Positions 6,919-15,820 of a DNA stretch of 45,534 bases are shown piece after piece (position 1 is the first letter of the stretch; each line of letters starts with the position of its first letter). A program made the position numbers and the translations under genes. Source of the stretch: Thermogemmatispora onikobensis. Lineage in GTDB: Bacteria > Chloroflexota > Ktedonobacteria > Ktedonobacterales > Ktedonobacteraceae. The notes under the pieces are model-generated. The model saw only the letters and a list, made by a program, of their open reading frames with translations, was not told where the DNA came from and did no database searches. The DNA is taken from positions 1-45,534 of the forward strand of contig NZ_BDGT01000059.1 in the NCBI RefSeq assembly GCF_001748285.1, in the 5' to 3' direction.

Positions 6919-8091
6919 CTCTCTCCTCGGGCCTCTTGCTCGATCAGTGAGGGCGTGCTACTCGATGCCGTCGTATGTTGTTAGTCTAATGACATCATTG
7001 TGCTTCCGAGGCTACAGAGCGCAACAAGAAGCCGTCCTACCACGTGGTGGTTTCCTTGCGTGGAAAACTATGCCGGGCTCCTGCACGGGCGCGACATCCT
7101 GGTGCCAGGGGCACCTGAGAGAGCAGAGCGTCGGAATCTCTCCGACAAGCTGGAGAGAGGGCCGCTTCGGCCAGGCTCCCGTGCATCTGTGCTATCCTCA
7201 CCATCAGCCAGAAGATCAGCGGAAAGGCACAGCCTGGCGAGGCCAGATCGTACAGCAGTAGAGCCGTGTCCCTGCCCAGGCCGGGCTTCAGGAAGGCCGC
7301 GTCGGTATCATAACAGGGTCTTCCTGTCTGCTCGCCCGCCTGCCCGTCTCCACGAGAGCGGACTCCCAGACAGCCGCATTGCTCCCGCGTGCCGCTGGCG
7401 GCCTCAGCGGCCAGGTCTTCTCTCTCCGCATCCGTTTCCTGCGGAGAGATCTCCGCTTCTTCCTGGTAGGTAAAGATTTCAGCGTAGTGCTCCCACTCAA
7501 TGATCGTTTGCAGCTGAGCCTCTGCCTCCCCCTCACTGGAATGCTCATGCAAGCGTTCGAGATAGTGCTCCGCATCCACCCGCTGCCAGGTCTTCCGCAA
7601 TGCGGCGCAGCAGGGCCACAAGTGCCAGGGCCTGCTGGCGGAAGAGTTGCTTCTCCTCCTGGACATCGGCCTCGGTATCGGATGGCAGCGGTGCAGAATG
7701 CCGGGCTGGCTAAGGCATCTTGTGCGTAGGGAAAGGAGCCGTCGGAGATGATGAGCAAGACTTTGCGGCATGGCTCAAGGAAACGACGGGCTGCCCTGTC
7801 CAGCGCCTCCTGAATCGAGACGGGCGAAGCAGGCCAACAGGCGGCGCTGAAGGCGACGCCTGGCTGATTCGTGCAGGGCCTGTTCAACGTAGTCCACCAT
7901 TTCACCAAAGGCGTTGGCCACAATGACCGTCTGCTCGAAGACCGTGCCGGCGACTGTTGCCATTGCGATGGAGAAGCTGCTGGAAGCGCGCCAGATCAGC
8001 CTGGCGCGTGACAGAGGCCGACCTATGGGGAAGGTGCTCAAGGCAGAATTACGCGCGCTATACCGTCCCCCAGCTCTGGAGCGTCCCCGCG
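6919..8091 (-). pseudogene. Decayed coding region with VWA-like remnant
   Basis: Protein-like pieces appear on the minus strand in shifting frames. One frame (about 7775-8000) reads FEQTVIVANAFGEMVDYVEQAL. The next (about 7700-7850) reads SIQEALDRAARRFLEP then KVLLIISDGSFPYAQD, where LIISDG resembles a von Willebrand A-type motif. A third (about 7260-7600) gives an acidic stretch. A hydrophobic segment (YDLASPGCAFPLIFWLMVRI) lies near 7200-7260. No single intact gene with a good start exists. I read this as one or two genes broken by several frameshifts; the VWA assignment is tentative. Confidence 0.4.
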
Positions 8092-8508
8092 CTATGTCGT
8101 CCCGGCTCTATCCTGCCGGGCTATGTCGCCTTTGCTTCGCCCCGGCACCGGCAGCAAGCCGTGGAACCAGGCGAATAGGATGAGAGCGTAGCCCGAACCC
8201 ATTAGCGTTGGCCAGCGGAGCCAGGCTCCCAGGTGCGTCACGCAGGTGCCGAGCATGCGCATGGCGACCACTGTCGGCGTCATATGGCGTTTCAGGTAGG
8301 CCCCTGCTGCAGAGCGTCGATACGGTTCCAGGTCGACCAGGCGCATGATCAGGAAAGAGGCCACGATCGGTGGCACTATGGCGATCAGCAGGCCGCTCAG
8401 CAGGCGCCGCTGCCAGCAGTAGTAGATAGAGATGATCTCGGCGCTGATATCTGTCAGAAGTTTCAGCGGGTGGATCTGGTGATACAGCGCTTTCTCACGC
8501 GGACTCAT
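8092..8508 (-). CDS. Hypothetical small membrane protein
   Basis: 138 aa from the ATG at 8508, which has GGAG about ten bases upstream; the frame extends to 8604 but that start is less likely. Two or three hydrophobic segments are visible: around residues 37-58 (SGLLIAIVPPIVASFLIM) and around 82-125 (MRMLGTCVTHLGAWL, then SGYALILFAWFHGLLPV). A short cytoplasm-like N-terminus (MSPREKALYHQIHPLKLL) precedes them. No family is recognised. It is the only apparently intact gene between about 6.9 and 9.9 kb. Confidence 0.55.
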   Translation of the reverse strand: MSPREKALYHQIHPLKLLTDISAEIISIYYCWQRRLLSGLLIAIVPPIVASFLIMRLVDLEPYRRSAAGAYLKRHMTPTVVAMRMLGTCVTHLGAWLRWPTLMGSGYALILFAWFHGLLPVPGRSKGDIARQDRAGTT

Positions 8509-9256
8509 AGGTGGCGGATCTCCTTTGTTTTTGGAGCGTGGCAAGCAGTAGGAGATGCTCCACGCACCAATGGTAATGGTATAACAGCTATGCCTGCTTG
8601 TCAACAGCGGTCACTACCGATTCTACAGGCAGCTCGGGCTGACCAGCGTTGGTCAGGACCCTACGGTCTGGCCTCGTCTGCTGGGTTGCGTCGCCTTGCG
8701 TCGCTCTGCCCGTACGATAATAAGGCCGCGGCGTTTTCTCGCTGGACTGGCCTCGGGAAGTGATGGAGATGCTGACAGCGCTGATGGATCTGCTAGCGGA
8801 TGATGCCCTGATGCGCCAGGATGCCTCCAGCCAGGATCTCTTCTCTGGCCGCCAGCCTCTACCGACCTCCCCTTCAGTGAGACAGCCGCGCTGTTCAGGC
8901 AGAGCGAGCGTCGGCGAAGGGGACAGACTCACCTCGTCACCGTCAGCTGCAGCTGACTGTCGGGGCGGGGTGCGTATGCTCTCATCAAGCTGACGCCAGG
9001 TCACTTTGCGCGTGGGCGGGCTCCTTGCCCTTCTCACCTCTTTACGCATCACAAAAGCAACCATGCGATAATAAGCTCCTCTCCAAAGAGGATACGCCAT
9101 AGATGCGCAGGAAATTCCTCCGTATCTTTCCTGCTCCCCTTTCAGAGAGCACCCTGGGGAGAAGAGAAGAAGGGCATCTGAGCGTTACGTCGTCCCGGCT
9201 TACCGTGCCTGCTTTCCTCTTCTCTTCCTCTCAATTCAGAGGAAAATCGATTACAC
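8509..9256. other. Intergenic or decayed, no supported gene
   Basis: Short open frames on both strands (for example a plus-strand helical stretch EVMEMLTALMDLLADDALM near 8757) lack ribosome binding sites, known motifs or a consistent frame. The sequence near 9050 resembles the start of a minus-strand gene that soon becomes low complexity. I see nothing I can call. Confidence 0.4.
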
Positions 9257-9356
9257 TTGACAGGTAGAGCTATTCTTGTTATACTCTTAGCCAGCAGGAA
9301 CCTTTTAAGGGAGAGTGATCATAACAGGAGGCATGGACGCAGTGCTGCACCTGTAG
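9257..9356 (+). promoter_or_regulatory. Consensus sigma70-type promoter with a 7-codon ORF
   Basis: TTGACA (9257-9262), a 17 bp spacer and TATACT (9280-9285) form the best promoter in the window. About 45 bases later AGGAGG precedes an ATG (9333) encoding MDAVLHL and a stop (9354-9356). No longer gene follows before about 9.99 kb, so the transcript is either a non-coding or leader RNA or the front of a lost gene. Confidence 0.5.
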
Positions 9357-9992
9357 TAGCTTTCTCCATGCGAACTGCGTTGAGGCTGTCGGTGTCAGGC
9401 AGGACGACGTTGTTTGCAAAGGTCCTTTATTTTCCTGGTACTTGAATGCCAATCATTCCTGAAGCCTGACCCCCACCTTGGTCATTCCCCTTCTCAGATG
9501 CTACAGCTCTTGTCGCTTGCTGCTGTCGAGAAAGGCTAACAGGAAGGAGCAATTACTGACGGCCTGCTTGCCTCTTTCAAGGAGAGGTCCTGGTTGCCAG
9601 CGTAGCCCAGGTGCAGGCAGATCCTTTTCCACGCGCTGCTTTTCTCCCCTGCTTCCCGAGACGTCAGCTTGTTTTGTCCCTCGCACGTGCTCGAGTCTGG
9701 AGCCAGGGATAGGGGAGACCGCCAATCCAGAGGAATAGCCTACCCGTGTGGTAGATGCGACAAAGGAGGAAGCGGTGTTCTCTCAGAAGCGTTGCGACCC
9801 GCCAGGGAGAACACCGCCCGCGGAGGAGCCTCCGCATAGCTTCAGTATACCATTGTGGGGGCTTCTCCTGTCTTCGGTAGAACTACAGAGTAGCTCTTTT
9901 TGCGCTGCTGAGGGATCAGCGGTTCTGTCTGGTCTCTTCCCCTTTTGCTCCGTGCGGAGCCAGCGCAGAGCGCACGAGGAAGGAGAGAGCCT
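9357..9992. promoter_or_regulatory. Non-coding region with stable hairpins upstream of rhs
   Basis: GCGGTGTTCTC (9772-9782) pairs perfectly with 9807-9817, and GCGGAGG-ag-CCTCCGC (9820-9835) forms a second compact hairpin. Neither is followed by a T-run. Together they could be a structured leader of the rhs transcript. No coding sequence was found in this stretch. Confidence 0.4.
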
Positions 9993-10676
9993 GTGGGGCA
10001 ATCACGACCTGCAGGGAGCCTGACCGTACGGAGGCGTCTCAGCCTGCGGAGCATTGTCTATGCCCTCATGCTTGTGCTTGTCCTGCCCAGCCAGACGCTC
10101 GTCGACTGGAGCACTGTCCCCCTGCCCCACTCTGCTGCCAGTGTGCCGCATGGGGCGCCATCGCGTCCTCATCGCGTGAATCCAGGAAGTGGAGCCGCCT
10201 CCCATCCGCGCGTCGTTGCTCCGGCTCCGCCCGGCAACGCTCCCGTTGGGGCGCCGCAGCAGATGAAGCGCAGCCTGCGCATGCCTATGCAGCCAGGGAG
10301 CATTACACTGAGCGCTGCCACAGCGAGCAGCTTTCGTGGCAGCGATGGCCGCTTCGAGGTCCAGATCCCAGCGGGGGCCATCAGCGCTCAGGACCTCAAC
10401 CAGGCTGGTGGCTCCATCTCCCTGCGCGTCACCCAGATTGCGCCGCCTTCCGGTTCCAACGCCGGGGGCAGTGGCCAGTTTTCGCTGGGTGCCTACCTGC
10501 TCCAGCTCGTTGACGCCCACGGCCGGCTGCTCAATCATGGGCTGCGCCAGCCGGTGCAGGTTCGTTATCATCTCCTGCCCAAAGAGCAGGCTCTCCACCT
10601 GGAGCATGCCTATCTCCTCCTCAATGGTGGGGTCGCCGATGACGCCCTGCGTATCCAGGGAGTACTTTGGCTATGA
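9993..10676 (+). CDS. RHS-type protein, N-terminal fragment
   Basis: 227 aa from a GTG at 9993 preceded by AAGGAG at seven bases; an upstream in-frame start at 9945 is less likely. A hydrophobic export segment (SIVYALMLVLVLPSQTL) follows a basic N-terminus. Then comes a Pro/Ala-rich linker and a beta-sandwich-like region (FEVQIPAGAISAQDL…RVTQIAPPSG) of the type found at the front of large secreted RHS/teneurin-like proteins. The frame stops at 10676 just where RHS-core sequence begins in the +1 frame, so the several-hundred-residue YD-repeat shell is missing. It could be secreted as a short protein, but is more likely the 5' end of a broken gene. Confidence 0.6.
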   Translation: MGQSRPAGSLTVRRRLSLRSIVYALMLVLVLPSQTLVDWSTVPLPHSAASVPHGAPSRPHRVNPGSGAASHPRVVAPAPPGNAPVGAPQQMKRSLRMPMQPGSITLSAATASSFRGSDGRFEVQIPAGAISAQDLNQAGGSISLRVTQIAPPSGSNAGGSGQFSLGAYLLQLVDAHGRLLNHGLRQPVQVRYHLLPKEQALHLEHAYLLLNGGVADDALRIQGVLWL

Positions 10677-11364
10677 CGTGCTGGGGAGTCTGGTGGTCGC
10701 CCTGGATAGTGGAAGAAACGTAGCAGGAACGCAGTTGTACGGGCCGTATGGGAACCAGCGGTACACGACGGGGAGCCTGCCGACGAGCCTGGGCTACGCG
10801 GGGCAGCGAGCGGACAGTGTGACAGGGCTGGACTATGATGTAGCCCGCTATTACGATCCAGTGGTGGGGCAGTTCCTGACGGCGGACACGGTACAGGGGA
10901 ACGAGCAGGGGCAGGACCCGTCTGCGTCCGTGGGAGGCAACCCAGAGACGCGGACCGATCCGACGGGACACTATTATACGACACTGGATAACAGTGGCCC
11001 GATTGGGCGGATCTTCTCCTCGGATGGAGGCCGAACAATGACGATTTCTACGCATGACCCGCTTGTAGATAAGGAGCCTATCACAAAGACTATGCCCAGG
11101 CACTCGAACCCCTCGAAGCCGACGCGTCCAAACCTGCGGCCCAACCCATGTGGAGAACTCTCTGTCTGTCACGGACCCATGCGCAATCCTGGCACCTCCT
11201 ACATGCGTCAAAGCGGCCTGAGCAGTACAGGAGACAGTCTAATAGCCATCGGAAAGAAAGGTTTGGAGGATGTATGGTTCCATCGTTTGGTGGATATGCT
11301 CCGTAACTGGTTTTTGCCCGAATTGATGATATGCGTGCACAGGTCAATTGGCCCTCGCTTCTAG
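10660..11364 (+). pseudogene. RHS core end and polymorphic toxin tip, out of frame
   Basis: Begins EYFGYDVLGSLVVALD and contains classical RHS-core end motifs: YGPYGNQRY, GYAGQRADSVTGLDYDVARYYDP, GQFLTAD, then a DPTGH junction at about 10960. After the junction ~130 variable residues follow, as expected for a C-terminal toxin. There is no start codon with a ribosome binding site, and the preceding gene is in another frame, so this is the 3' end of an internally deleted rhs gene. Near 11300 a second frameshift may join it to the frame at 11331-11741. The toxin activity is not recognised. Confidence 0.65.
10905..10971 (+). repeat. 67 bp direct repeat, copy 1 (rhs junction)
   Basis: Identical to 13102-13168. 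It encodes the conserved end of the RHS core (GQDPSASVGGNPETRTDPTG) just before the variable toxin. A perfect repeat at this exact junction is the expected recombination arm for swapping toxin tips. Confidence 0.95.
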
Positions 11365-11741
11365 GAGGAGTAGCCCTCAGTATGGCGGGCTTGATCATGG
11401 CAAACGGGACAGTCGCTTTTTTGGTGGGAGCAGCCGGGGCGATAGCCACAATTGCTTCTCAAATGGGGGGAGAGGCGGTCCAGTTCAATTCGAAAGAGGA
11501 GGTCCAAGAGTTCTTCAATATCTGGTATGATACTGTCTTCTTCCCGCAGCTGCAGCGGCCAGATGCTGACAACATGATCTTTGTCCTGTATGAAACGGAT
11601 ACCTATGCGACCGTGCCTGTTTACCGGTATGAGTATGCTCCAGGTTGGGGGCACGTTCCGTTTCGCATTCAGGTAGGAACGGAACTTGATTATGGAACCA
11701 TTGAACAGGCTGAATTTACGCTGTACGCGGTATCTCGCTAA
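11331..11741 (+). CDS. Hypothetical protein: rhs toxin end or immunity protein
   Basis: 136 aa if it begins at 11331; a start at 11382 after AGGAGGAG is also possible. It opens with a hydrophobic segment (SLLGGVALSMAGLIMANGTVAFLVGAAGAIATIA) and continues with a soluble acidic/aromatic domain (EVQEFFNIWYDTVFFPQL…YRYEYAPGWGHVPFRI). It overlaps the end of the rhs tip in another frame and ends 10 bp before the lipoprotein gene. It may be the real C-terminus of the rhs toxin after a frameshift, or a separate immunity gene; sequence alone does not decide. Confidence 0.5.
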   Translation: MRAQVNWPSLLGGVALSMAGLIMANGTVAFLVGAAGAIATIASQMGGEAVQFNSKEEVQEFFNIWYDTVFFPQLQRPDADNMIFVLYETDTYATVPVYRYEYAPGWGHVPFRIQVGTELDYGTIEQAEFTLYAVSR

Positions 11742-11751
11742 GGAGCATCCG

Positions 11752-13083
11752 ATGCGTGGAAAGCGGCAGGAATGCAAGCATGCTTTGGGAAAACTACTGG
11801 TATGTGCAATATTGCTGGTAGTGAGCCTGCTGGGCTGCCAGCAGGGGATGGCGACCGTGCCGTTAGAAACGGCTCCCTGTGCTGCGGCCCAGCTGCAGGT
11901 GCACGTCACCGGACTGGCTGGGCCTCTTGCCAGGAGTGAGGTGGCAACGCTCTATGTAGGGGGAGGGACCTGGCTCTATGCACTGGATGCCGGCAGTGGA
12001 TTCCCACGCTGGTGCCGGGTGCTGCAGTGGAGGGGACCCTCCCAGCAAAACCCGTTAATGGGGTTCGGCGCCATCAGGCATGTCGGGCAAGAGCTGTTCG
12101 CGGGCATACAGTATGGCTATCTGCTGGGGCTGGATGCGCAAAACGGGGCGGTGCGCTGGGGGGTAGAGATGGAGGCGGGTTCAGAGTTCTGGATGGAGCC
12201 GGCGGTGGATGAGGGAGCCGGGCAGGTCTATGGGGTGGGTTTGTCAGAAGTGAAGGCGCTGAAGCTGAGTGATGGGCAGGAGCGGTGGAGCTATCGGCTG
12301 TCGCAGAAGCGAGCTGACCGGACCACAACGCTCGTCCATCTGGCGCCAGTGGTAGGGGAGAAGGTGGTCTATGTAGTGGGGGATGATCTGGGGACGGTGG
12401 AGGGAAGGGCCTCGACTGTGGTGGCGCTGGATGTGAGCACAGGGAAACCGCGGTGGACCCGGAGCATTCCGGAGGGGAGAGCCGAGACGTATCCGTTGCG
12501 GGTGCCGCAGGCCCTGCTGCTAGGGGAAGGAGTTCTCTGCCTGGATGTGAACGATGAGATCATTGGAATGCGTGCTAGCGATGGGCGGCAGCTCTGGCAG
12601 GTGAACAGCTCGCAATGGGGGGACTACCAGCTGATTGGGGTGGGACAGGGCAGGCTGTATGTGGCGAAAGAAGGGAAGCAGGAGGGGAAGATACAGGTGA
12701 GTGGGCTGCGGCTGGAGGATGGACAGGTAAGCTGGTCGGTCGAGCTGGCGGGAGAGTTCGATCGATTCGCGGCACCGCTGCAAGGACTGATGGAGGGGCA
12801 GGTGTTGTATCTGGTGGATGGACAAGGGGGGGTGGAGGCGCTAGATGGGCAAAGCGGGCGAGTGCTCTGGCAAAGGAGGGTGGTAGAGGGGAGTGTGGGA
12901 GGGTTGGTTCCCTCCCGGCTGGTGATAGGTGAAAGAGATGTTTATGTGATGACTATGCAAAGGGATGAAAAGGATCAATTTATGCTGAATGTGCTAGATA
13001 AGTACAGCGGGCAGGCGAAATGGAAGGTGGAGCTGCCATTGCCTGTGGTGAAGGGATGGATACTTCCGGTACTGGCAATGTGA
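11752..13083 (+). CDS. Lipoprotein with PQQ-type beta-propeller
   Basis: 443 aa from an ATG at 11752 with AAGGAG six bases upstream. The N-terminus is basic then hydrophobic and ends in a lipobox (VVSLLGCQQG), so it should be a lipidated cell-surface protein. The remainder is a PQQ/WD-like beta-propeller with repeats such as TWLYALDAGSGFPRW, LLGLDAQNGAVRWGV, VVALDVSTGKPRW and VEALDGQSGRVLWQR, six to eight blades. Such propellers act as binding scaffolds. It lies between the two rhs toxin-tip modules and follows the preceding gene by 10 bp, so a role linked to the toxins is possible but unproven. Confidence 0.85.
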   Translation: MRGKRQECKHALGKLLVCAILLVVSLLGCQQGMATVPLETAPCAAAQLQVHVTGLAGPLARSEVATLYVGGGTWLYALDAGSGFPRWCRVLQWRGPSQQNPLMGFGAIRHVGQELFAGIQYGYLLGLDAQNGAVRWGVEMEAGSEFWMEPAVDEGAGQVYGVGLSEVKALKLSDGQERWSYRLSQKRADRTTTLVHLAPVVGEKVVYVVGDDLGTVEGRASTVVALDVSTGKPRWTRSIPEGRAETYPLRVPQALLLGEGVLCLDVNDEIIGMRASDGRQLWQVNSSQWGDYQLIGVGQGRLYVAKEGKQEGKIQVSGLRLEDGQVSWSVELAGEFDRFAAPLQGLMEGQVLYLVDGQGGVEALDGQSGRVLWQRRVVEGSVGGLVPSRLVIGERDVYVMTMQRDEKDQFMLNVLDKYSGQAKWKVELPLPVVKGWILPVLAM

Positions 13084-13101
13084 GAAAAGCGAACGCGCAA
13101 G

Positions 13102-13168
13102 GCAGGGGCAGGACCCGTCTGCGTCCGTGGGAGGCAACCCAGAGACGCGGACCGATCCGACGGGACAC
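13102..13168 (+). repeat. 67 bp direct repeat, copy 2 (rhs junction)
   Basis: Perfect copy of 10905-10971, here placed just after the lipoprotein stop with no RHS core in front. It marks the start of a displaced toxin cassette. Confidence 0.95.
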
Positions 13169-13759
13169 AGGTACGTTCCTATTGCAGATCCTCTGGATGA
13201 CACTGGGTCAGCGCCGGCGCCGGTGGTTGACGTGGATCAGGCAGGAGCCTGCAATTCGACAGTGTGCTACCAGCCGAATGGAACGGAGATCCTGCGCAGC
13301 ACACGGCAGCCTGTGGTGACACCACCTCACACTGGACCATCACAGTCGGGAAAGGGTCAGCAGCCCGGCTCGAAGCAAAATCCCCATCCCCGAAAGAAGC
13401 CATGGTGTCTCCTGGTGTGCGGAGGAGTGCAGAATTGGTGGTCATTTACTGGAGCTGCAGCTGAGACACTGGGTAGCCTTGTTGCATTAGGAGTGCTTAT
13501 AACTGGATTTATGGGAGCCCAGGCTACAACAGGTGGAGCTGTGACATTTTTAGCGAACTTTGTGTTGAGTGCAGGAGCGACATGGGTCCGATCAGTGATA
13601 GATGGTATTCAAGGAATAATGGATAGCTTTGCTGAGCATGATCCTGGTCTTGACCTCGTAGTGGATGGTGCCAGGCTAGGAAATGACTATGTTAACGTAT
13701 ATCTTCCCTATGCGCAAAGCCATGATCCATCGGCTGGGTGGAATACGAACATGTGGTGA
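13127..13759 (+). CDS. Orphan RHS C-terminal toxin module
   Basis: 210 aa from a GTG at 13127 within the 67 bp repeat. It begins with the GGNPETRTDPTGH junction and continues into a different C-terminus from the one at 10972: a Pro/Lys-rich linker (PPHTGPSQSGKGQQ…HPRKKPW), a long hydrophobic region (ETLGSLVALGVLITGF…VTFLANFVLSAGATWV) and a polar tail (DSFAEHDPGLDLVVDG). It lacks a core, signal peptide and clear ribosome binding site. This is typical of displaced rhs/CDI orphan tips that become active only when recombined onto the core. A membrane-active toxin is one possible reading of the hydrophobic part. Confidence 0.65.
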   Translation: MGGNPETRTDPTGHRYVPIADPLDDTGSAPAPVVDVDQAGACNSTVCYQPNGTEILRSTRQPVVTPPHTGPSQSGKGQQPGSKQNPHPRKKPWCLLVCGGVQNWWSFTGAAAETLGSLVALGVLITGFMGAQATTGGAVTFLANFVLSAGATWVRSVIDGIQGIMDSFAEHDPGLDLVVDGARLGNDYVNVYLPYAQSHDPSAGWNTNMW

Positions 13760-14032
13760 AGGCCCCATTAGGGAAGAAGACAAAGTGATGCTTTTCTACC
13801 CAAATAAAAAAGGAACATTTAGCAATCTAAGATGACTTTCAAGTAGGAGGTGGAAAGAAATAGTCGTATCTGCAACACCAGGTTGCTTGCTCGGGTTGCA
13901 TGCTTACTTGCTAGGCACATACCCGGTCCTGGGGTGTCCAGTTGACAGAGAGCCCGGTGCCAAGCAAGCAAGATTGGAAAGCGGCTCTGGCTCAGGTGGG
14001 CTGGAGGATAGGAAAGGAGAAGACTGGCTGCG
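13760..14032. other. AT-richer spacer downstream of the rhs tip
   Basis: About 270 bp of lower GC than its surroundings. A 15-codon ORF (13788-13835) starts MLFYPNKKG but lacks a clear ribosome binding site. Lower GC fits acquired toxin-immunity DNA. Confidence 0.35.
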
Positions 14033-15337
14033 ATGAACGGCGAGACGGAACCTGCTCAGAAAGAGGAACTGTCTCTATCCTATGGGTGCTGGCTCTCCAT
14101 GGACAGCGCCTTACTCATAGGGGCTCAGCTCGTGGCTGCTATCTACCGGGTGTTCTGGGGAGTGTTTGGAGCGTTGGTGCTGCAATTGCTCCTGTTGCAG
14201 CACTACGAGCACCTTGGTCAGAGAGCAGAGTCGCAGGGACAGGCAAGGCTGGCAATGTGGCGGGGGCAGCTGGGTCTGATGATCGGGGTCATGGTGGTGG
14301 AGATGGCCATAGGGGGGCTGGTTGCGTTGTCCCCAGGGACATGGATCTTTGGGATGTCCTTCTGGGTGCCCCTGTGGCCGTTACCGCTCTCCTTCTTCCT
14401 GGTGGAGGGGGTCAAGGCCCTGGCCCTGGGGGGGGTGGTCAGTCTAGGGTGGACAAGCCTGGCGCTCATGGGGATGGTCTCCTGGCAACCCCTGTTGCCG
14501 CTCTGCTTTCTGGCGGAGGGGGTGGTGGCCCTGGTAGCATGGGGACTGGCGAGAGTGCTGGTGGCCTGGCTGTATGAGGTGGCGCCAGACGAGGAAGTGG
14601 GGGCGGTGCAGAGGGGCGACGGGGGAGATGGGGAGGCAGAGGCGGAGCGGCTGGTGCTGGTTGGTGGTCCGTGTCTTGTGTGGTTGCTGGGAGCGTTGGT
14701 GTGGGGAGACTGGCCGCCTGCCGGGCCACATCTGCCCCGCTGGCTATGGGTGGGAGAGCAGGCGCCGGTGGGAGCGTTTGTGATAGGGCTGCTGGTACTG
14801 GAGCTGCGCATGGGCTGGCGGCTGGTGCCGGAGCTGGTCCGCCTGAGCAGGTGGGTGCTGCCGCGCTGGTGGCGTTGGTGGCGAGCCACAAGAAGGGGAG
14901 CCAGGAGCGTTGGCTCGCTGGTGCTCTGGTTGCTGGCGGTCGTCGTGGGGGTGGGTGGCTCGCTGTGGCTGGAGCAGGGGCTGCTCTGGCAACTGAGTCT
15001 GGGCGTGCTGCTGGTGGGGCTGGGAGCACTGGGGTTCCGTTTGCTGGTCTGGTTCTCGTGTGGTGAGCGCCGTGCGCGTTTCTGGGGGTCCCTGACGCGA
15101 GGGGGGATCTGGGTGATGGTGCTGGGAAGTGGAGGGTTCTTCGCGCTGGCGATGATACAGATCTGGTTCAATCTCTGGCCTGCCAGCGTGGGGCTGGCGC
15201 TGCCTGGGGGTGGCTGGCAGGTGGGGATGGAGGTGCTGCTGCTGCGGCTGGCCTTCTGGTGTCTTGCTGGCGCAAGTGGCAGATCTGGGAGCTGGTCCGG
15301 TGCAGGCGGCAGGAAGGAGAGCCCAGCTCGATGGTGA
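14033..15337 (+). CDS. Polytopic membrane protein of unknown function
   Basis: 434 aa, start ATG 14033 with AAAGGAG about 13 bases upstream. Roughly ten hydrophobic segments alternate with short basic loops, for example SALLIGAQLVAAIYRVFWGV (~24-43), GLMIGVMVVEMAIGGLVAL (~80-98), VLWLLAVVVGVGGSLWL (~300-316) and GIWVMVLGSGGFFALAMIQI (~360-380). No transporter signature is recognised. The acidic loop PDEEVGAVQRGDGGDG (~185) is probably cytoplasmic. A long antisense frame exists but is Ser/Pro/Arg-rich and looks like a shadow. Placed after the rhs tip, it could be an integral-membrane immunity protein; this is speculation. Confidence 0.65.
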   Translation: MNGETEPAQKEELSLSYGCWLSMDSALLIGAQLVAAIYRVFWGVFGALVLQLLLLQHYEHLGQRAESQGQARLAMWRGQLGLMIGVMVVEMAIGGLVALSPGTWIFGMSFWVPLWPLPLSFFLVEGVKALALGGVVSLGWTSLALMGMVSWQPLLPLCFLAEGVVALVAWGLARVLVAWLYEVAPDEEVGAVQRGDGGDGEAEAERLVLVGGPCLVWLLGALVWGDWPPAGPHLPRWLWVGEQAPVGAFVIGLLVLELRMGWRLVPELVRLSRWVLPRWWRWWRATRRGARSVGSLVLWLLAVVVGVGGSLWLEQGLLWQLSLGVLLVGLGALGFRLLVWFSCGERRARFWGSLTRGGIWVMVLGSGGFFALAMIQIWFNLWPASVGLALPGGGWQVGMEVLLLRLAFWCLAGASGRSGSWSGAGGRKESPARW

Positions 15338-15505
15338 GAGAGAATATAGCGTTGGGGTGAGGCGTTCAATCCGCCTTGAGAAGGCTCCTCTGCTCTGGAC
15401 CCCGGATTCGCAAGGAGCGCTTGCCTCCCTGGCCTGCTTCTGGTGGAGCTGTGAGGCAGGGGCTTGGGGCACAATGGTGCTGGCCTGTTGACCAGGAGCT
15501 GCTCT

Positions 15506-15820
15506 ATGAAGGAGAGATCAGGGAGGGAGCGCATGAAGCAGCGAGAGCGGTTACGAGGCCAGCGTGTCAAAGAACGTCAATGGCTCCGGATGGTGACCAT
15601 GACGATCGTGCTTGGAGGCAATAGCCTGCTTCTGTTGCTGGTCTGGAGACATTGGTCGTTGCTGCAGTGTGTCTCTGGGCAGCCCTGTCCTCTCCTGGAA
15701 GGTGCTTCCTTCCGATTGGATACCAGCATTGACTGTCGAGTTTTAATCTCAGGGAGCGGGCGCCACAGGCATGCTGACCTCGTAGCCCGTGTCCTGCAGG
15801 TTAGGGAAGCCCGGTTTTAA
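15506..15820 (+). pseudogene. Small single-span membrane protein with CRISPR-derived tail
   Basis: ATG 15506 has AGGAG eight bases upstream. A very basic N-terminus (MKERSGRERMKQRERLRGQR) precedes one membrane segment (MVTMTIVLGGNSLLLLLVW) and an outside segment LLQCVSGQPCPLLEGASF. From about 15740 the frame runs through a degenerate repeat and spacer of the decayed mini-array, giving a tail (CRVLISGSGRHRHADL…) that is not natural protein sequence. I read it as a gene whose 3' end was replaced by CRISPR sequence. It could still produce a membrane peptide. Confidence 0.45.

Noticed and set aside
14218-15570. 450-codon minus-strand frame opposite the membrane protein
   Set aside because: Ser/Pro/Arg/His-rich composition without domains; the plus strand gives well-formed membrane segments and a plausible start.
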